DNA from: Actinomycetota bacterium
GTDB lineage: Bacteria; Actinomycetota; Thermoleophilia; RBG-16-64-13
NCBI GenBank assembly: GCA_023488925.1
Contig: JAMDDA010000174.1
Coordinates: forward strand, 1 to 10,667
DNA: 10,667 nucleotides
Direction of reading: 5' to 3'
Below are positions 7,213 to 10,667 of the stretch, piece by piece. Under the pieces are notes generated by a model, which saw only the letters and a list, made by a program, of their open reading frames with translations, did not search any database and was not told where the DNA came from. The translations under genes were made by a program, and so were the position numbers. Within the stretch, counting starts at the first letter, position 1. Every line of letters begins with the position of its first letter.

Positions 7213-7278
7213 GCCTAACGCCTTGCCGATAAGCTGCGGGCGCCGAAGGCGACCGGCAGCTTCATCGGCTTGTTAGAC
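7213..7278 (-). other. Integron attC recombination site
   Basis: Read on the minus strand, the 66 bp are: R'' GTCTAAC (fits RYYYAAC), AA, L'' GCCGATgAAGCTGC, an 18-nt central part, L' GCAGCTTATCGGC, AAGGC, and R' GTTAGGC (fits GTTRRRY, preceded by GC as usual). The 13-bp inner arms are perfect complements except for one extra G in the left arm, between T and AAG. That is where attC sites carry an extrahelical base that sets strand polarity. The orientation matches both neighbouring genes on the minus strand. The expected recombination point is G^TT, between 7219 and 7218. The R'-L' spacing is about 2 nt longer than in the common form. A plain terminator is less likely because no T-run follows and both core heptamers fit. 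No integrase gene or second attC is visible. Confidence 0.75.
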
Positions 7279-10135
7279 CCCTCTTATCCGAATCGCCTGT
7301 CTCGAGAATTTCGAACGTTAGCCCCAACTGCCGCGCAGCCTCCTTCATCGCCTTGAACGCCGGATCGTTCTCGGCCAAGGACCGGTCTTCAGGCAGCACC
7401 ATCTCGAACTGCACGCCGAGGCCCAGCTTCTTCAGGTTCATCCGCGCGGCGGGCCCCACGAAGCAGCGGAAAAGCTCGGCCCAGTTCTCGACGGGAACCG
7501 ACCCGCGGACGACGACTCGGCGAACCGCCCCCTTGGCCCCGGGCTTCGTTGCGGTTGCCGTTCCCGAACTCTCGCCGGAGGTCGTGCCGGCCCCCGTTTC
7601 GCCTTCAACACCCGATTCTCCGGCACCGACACCGGCGCCCGCAGTCTCTTCGCCGCCTGGAGCCTTCGCCGGTTCCGGCGTGAAGGGCGGGATGATCCAC
7701 ACGCCATCCTCGCTGGGGTCCAGGGACACCGACTGCTTGCAGTACCGCGTCTGAAGCGTCGAGAGGCTTCCACCCCGACCGACGCCCACCAGCCCATCGG
7801 CGCAGGCCTGGGCGAGCCCCGCGGTCACCGCCTCCTTGGCCGCGACCATGGGCTTGTCCGTGAACCGCAGGAAGGCCTCGACGGCATCCTTCAGGCGCAG
7901 CCCCCCTTCCTTGGGGATCAAGCCCGTGCTCTCGAGCGTCACGGAGCCAACGCGCCGAAGAATCCACTCCTCGTCCTCGACGAGCGTGGTCCACACGTAG
8001 CCGAGGTGTTCCTGGAAGGTCCGGCGCGCGTCCGAGAGCGCGCACGGTTCTACCTCTTGCCCGCGCACCCGAAGGGCAACGGTGTAGGCAGGGCCCAGCG
8101 CCTCCAGCGCGGCCTTACGTGCCGCCTCCAGGCGCTTCTTGAGATCTTCGCGCTGCTCCTCGTCGAGCTGATCCCAGTAGTCCGCGCGCACGCCCTCCAG
8201 AGCCGCTCGCTCCCGGTGTGCCTGCCGCAGTTTGCTCAGCCCCCGAGCGGTTCCCACCAGGAAGAGGAGCGTGTTGCGGTAGAGGCGGTCCTTTCCACCG
8301 CACCGGGTGCTGATCGCCTTCACGCGCTCCTGGATCGCGTCCTTCGCCCCGCCGTTCTCGTCCCAGGCGAGTGACGGTGGAAGGACCAGCAAGGTGAGCG
8401 ACTTCTGCTCCGGCAGGTCCTCGGCGGGGTTGACGATCACGCGCCACGTCGCGCCGGCCAGCGCGCCCTTTTGCGATTCGGTCCGGAGGTCGGCGAGGAT
8501 CTCCTCGGCGAAGTTCTCCTTCGCGCTCTGCTGGCGGTACTGGACGACCAGCTTGTTGAGCGTCGGCTTCGTGCCGAACCAGTAGCGCTTTCCAAGGCTC
8601 CCGGCGGTCGCCGTGTGGAGGTAGAAGCAGCGGTTCTCCAGCTCCAACAAGGCGCCGTCCGCGTAGTTCCAGTTCAGGCCGTGCCGGGAGCATGCGAGCT
8701 TCAGGTCCTTCGAGCTGAATCCGCTCCGGCCGCCCTGGCCGCCAAACGAACCGAGAAGGACGGCTGATGCCAGCCCCTGTCCGATGGCCTCGCTCCGGTA
8801 GTCGCCGCCGCGTTCCTCGTCGAAGATGCCGGCGTTGGACCGGTCACCGATCACGTCGGCTGCGGCGACGGACTGGTACGGGGGTCCCCAGAGTCGCGTC
8901 AGAGCCGCCTGCAGAGCATCAACGGACCAGCGGATATGGCACGGCTGGATCAGGTGCTGGGTTTCGGTATTTCCCTGCCGGCGCTTCCAGAGGTCGCCGA
9001 CGATGCTCGCAAGCAGTCGAAGCACGCCTCGCGTCCGCTGGAAGTCGGGGTGGCTGCCCCAGCGGGTGTAGAGCGCATCGATGAGCAGCGGATGGAAGGG
9101 ATAGGCGCGCTCGAGCAGTTCGCGATAGCTGTTTTTCGCGGCCTCCGAAGGCACCTCCCCAGAGTGTGCCGCATACATGCTCTGATAGACCTGCGCGACC
9201 TTCTTGGGATAGTCCGGCTCGCTTTCCGGCGCGATGGACTCGAAGAGACGCGCCCGCACGACCTCGTAGATCTCCTCGTCCGCGACGGGCTTCACGTCCG
9301 CCCCGAGGCGCTGGAAGCGCTTCTCCAGCGTCACGAAGGCCTCCTGCCCCTTCTCGCTCTGGGCGACCTCGTACTTGCTCGCAGGCAGCGTGGCGACCAC
9401 CACCGCGCCCGGGACCTGCTGAGCGGACTCGGTGAGTTGCTGAATGAAAGAGACGGTTTGATCCGCGAGGCTCGTGTCGCCCACCGGAACGGCGGCGGCG
9501 CCGACGCAGTAGTCGGCCAGCTCGTCCAGCAGGATGAGGCACGGCGACGCGGCTTGCAGAATCTCGAAGAAGAGCCCCTGCGGCACGCGCTGGCTCTCAT
9601 CGTTCGCCCGCACGCGCTCGTAAAGAGCCTTCCCGCCGAGCTGGTAGGCCAGCTCGCCCCACAGCGTGCGAACGTGAACCCCGTCTTCGACCTGGCGGCC
9701 CTGGGTCGCGTCGCAGGTCTGGTTCGTAAAGACCGCCACGCCTTTCACGTTCTCCGGCAGTTGCCCGCCGATGGCCTTCCGAAGGCCCTCCGCGTGAGGC
9801 GACCCCTTCAACCGATCCGCGTGCTTCGCCAGGTGCCACAGGGCAACGAGCGTGTGCGTCTTGCCACCGCCGAAGGCCGTCTGGAGACTGATGATGCGGT
9901 CGCCGCTCTCGCCGCCACGTCGGAGTGCGCCCGCGACCCGGCTCAGGACCGTGGACAGCCCGCTCGTCAGGTATGTCTTGCGGAAGAACTCCTCCGGGTC
10001 GAGGTAGACCTCGGGGGCCGTGCCCTGCACGACGGCCCAGACGTTCGCCGCGAACACCGCTTCGGCGAGACGTCCTTCGCGGATGTCCTCGTGAGGTGTC
10101 GCGATGGCGTACCAGGGCTTGAGTGTCTCGCTCAT
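7262..10135 (-). CDS. DUF499 family AAA-like ATPase, anti-phage associated
   Basis: This 957-aa protein has a DUF499-type P-loop ATPase. Walker A is in QTAFGGGKTHTL (85-96), Walker B is CLILLDELADY (199-209), and VVVATLPAS (245-253) is a likely sensor strand. The opening, KPWYAIATPHEDIREGRL and then the acidic DPEEFFRKTYLT, is typical of the family. A Gly/Glu/Thr/Ala-rich low-complexity linker (822-869) precedes a small C-terminal domain (VVVRGSVPVENWAELF onward). DUF499 proteins usually sit beside DUF1156 proteins in gene sets annotated as anti-phage, and the same pairing is seen here. Their biochemical role is not established; ATP-driven remodelling that supports DNA modification or restriction is inference. 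The start ATG overlaps the upstream stop (ATGA), so the two are translationally coupled. The last codons (LTSR and TGA) lie inside the attC site, so the tail is borrowed from it. Confidence 0.88.
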   Translation of the reverse strand: MSETLKPWYAIATPHEDIREGRLAEAVFAANVWAVVQGTAPEVYLDPEEFFRKTYLTSGLSTVLSRVAGALRRGGESGDRIISLQTAFGGGKTHTLVALWHLAKHADRLKGSPHAEGLRKAIGGQLPENVKGVAVFTNQTCDATQGRQVEDGVHVRTLWGELAYQLGGKALYERVRANDESQRVPQGLFFEILQAASPCLILLDELADYCVGAAAVPVGDTSLADQTVSFIQQLTESAQQVPGAVVVATLPASKYEVAQSEKGQEAFVTLEKRFQRLGADVKPVADEEIYEVVRARLFESIAPESEPDYPKKVAQVYQSMYAAHSGEVPSEAAKNSYRELLERAYPFHPLLIDALYTRWGSHPDFQRTRGVLRLLASIVGDLWKRRQGNTETQHLIQPCHIRWSVDALQAALTRLWGPPYQSVAAADVIGDRSNAGIFDEERGGDYRSEAIGQGLASAVLLGSFGGQGGRSGFSSKDLKLACSRHGLNWNYADGALLELENRCFYLHTATAGSLGKRYWFGTKPTLNKLVVQYRQQSAKENFAEEILADLRTESQKGALAGATWRVIVNPAEDLPEQKSLTLLVLPPSLAWDENGGAKDAIQERVKAISTRCGGKDRLYRNTLLFLVGTARGLSKLRQAHRERAALEGVRADYWDQLDEEQREDLKKRLEAARKAALEALGPAYTVALRVRGQEVEPCALSDARRTFQEHLGYVWTTLVEDEEWILRRVGSVTLESTGLIPKEGGLRLKDAVEAFLRFTDKPMVAAKEAVTAGLAQACADGLVGVGRGGSLSTLQTRYCKQSVSLDPSEDGVWIIPPFTPEPAKAPGGEETAGAGVGAGESGVEGETGAGTTSGESSGTATATKPGAKGAVRRVVVRGSVPVENWAELFRCFVGPAARMNLKKLGLGVQFEMVLPEDRSLAENDPAFKAMKEAARQLGLTFEILETGDSDKRGLTSR

Positions 10136-10667
10136 GATCGCTTCTCACCTCCTTCGTCGAAGGACAGCTCCCGTTGCGCGTCCCGGTACGTCGTGCTCTT
10201 GCCCTCCGCGCGCAGTGTCTGGCGCTCGGCGAGCAGGGCGTTGACCAGCTTCCAGTCCTCCAGGTCGCGCGGGAGCACCTCGAAGAGCGCCTGCGCCAGC
10301 TTCCAGAACGGGCCGTCCTCGAGCAAGTCGCGCTCGTTGAGATAGCGGACCAGCTCTCTGCGCTTCTCGTCCTTCCAGAGCATCATGCTCCGGTGCAGGG
10401 CGTCGATGTGCGGCGGGTTCTGGTCGATCCCGAGTCCTCGGCGGCCCGCGCGGTCGGCCAGGAGGGCGAGGCGACAGGTGGAACCGTCCACCACGAAGAT
10501 TCCGTGCCCCCGGGCGACCTCCATGGCGTTGTCCTCATCGCCGCCGATCTGCACGACCAGCCGGGCGTCGTCCCATGCTTGCTCCGCCGTGCCGTAGAGA
10601 TTCGCCCAGACGTAGTAGAGCGTCGAGAGGTTGTCACCGCGGAACTCTCCGGCGATGGCGTCCTTCT
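10132..10667 (-). CDS. DUF1156 domain protein (putative adenine-specific DNA methyltransferase), C-terminal part
   Basis: The frame is open from the window edge to TGA at 10134-10132, giving about 178 residues of a longer protein whose start lies outside. Readable segments are GEFRGDNLSTLYYVWANLYG, VVQIGGDEDNAMEVARGHGI, and a helical end, LWKDEKRRELVRYLNERDLL then FWKLAQALFEVLP, followed by a charged tail. This end matches the alpha-helical C-terminus I associate with anti-phage-associated DUF1156 proteins, which carry N-terminal methyltransferase motifs not visible here. The 4-bp ATGA overlap with the DUF499 gene fits that known pair. An internal GTG at 10554 is not the start, since similar protein continues upstream of it. 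The methyltransferase function rests on family knowledge and neighbourhood, not on motifs in the window. Confidence 0.75.
   Translation of the reverse strand, partial: KDAIAGEFRGDNLSTLYYVWANLYGTAEQAWDDARLVVQIGGDEDNAMEVARGHGIFVVDGSTCRLALLADRAGRRGLGIDQNPPHIDALHRSMMLWKDEKRRELVRYLNERDLLEDGPFWKLAQALFEVLPRDLEDWKLVNALLAERQTLRAEGKSTTYRDAQRELSFDEGGEKRS
10145..10154 (-). promoter_or_regulatory. Perfect Shine-Dalgarno of the DUF499 gene
   Basis: Read on the minus strand, AAGGAGGTGA is a complete complement to the 16S rRNA anti-Shine-Dalgarno end. It lies 9 nt before the ATG at 10135, inside the end of the upstream gene. It fixes the start and suggests strong initiation of its own as well as coupling through the overlapping stop. 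Confidence 0.85.

Noticed and set aside
7213..7278. Rho-independent terminator for the DUF499 operon
   Set aside because: No T-run follows in either direction. The core heptamers and the single extrahelical base fit an attC site better, although the hairpin could also dampen transcription.
8936..10345. A 469-codon open frame on the plus strand across the DUF499 gene
   Set aside because: It is antisense to a gene with clear ATPase motifs and a perfect ribosome site. Long antisense frames are expected in GC-rich genes, and this one crosses the DUF499-DUF1156 junction without any recognisable domain.

Overview
The window is GC-rich bacterial DNA, apparently from an organism that respires nitrate. 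The taxon cannot be fixed from this sequence. It falls into two unrelated halves that meet at an insertion sequence.

Left half (1-5329, all genes on +). It opens with the last 42 codons of a respiratory nitrate reductase gamma subunit (narI). Two adjacent nitrate/nitrite transporters of the NarK family follow: a NarK1-type gene and an E. coli NarK-like, NarK2-type gene. This is the tail of a nar operon, probably narGHJI-narK-narK. A perfect 3 x 18 bp tandem repeat starts at the stop codon of the first narK. After a GC-rich hairpin and about 540 bp with no convincing gene comes the 5' part of a multi-pass CHASE-domain sensor kinase. It keeps its sensor region but has no kinase core.

Junction (5330-6367). 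A 1,038-bp IS481-family element with 27-bp inverted repeats ends the kinase gene after codon 584. Its left flank is a perfect NCTAGN target (ACTAGG), but its right flank is ACTACC. The kinase does not resume on the other side. The transposase gene is frameshifted once and has no stop inside the element. The junction is therefore a rearrangement (deletion or IS-IS recombination) or an assembly join, not a simple insertion.

Right half (6368-10667, all genes on -). Read along the minus strand, it holds the C-terminal end of a DUF1156-type protein (putative DNA methyltransferase), a 957-aa DUF499 AAA-like ATPase coupled to it by an ATGA overlap, a 66-bp palindrome with the anatomy of an integron attC site, and a 268-aa voltage-gated K+-channel-like protein. 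DUF1156 and DUF499 genes are commonly found together and annotated as anti-phage associated. The DUF499 stop codon lies inside the attC, and the channel starts 43 nt past the predicted recombination point, as in a gene cassette. The most notable point is that a large defence-type operon and an ion channel appear to be joined by an attC site, with no integrase in view and the channel's own attC missing at the IS boundary.
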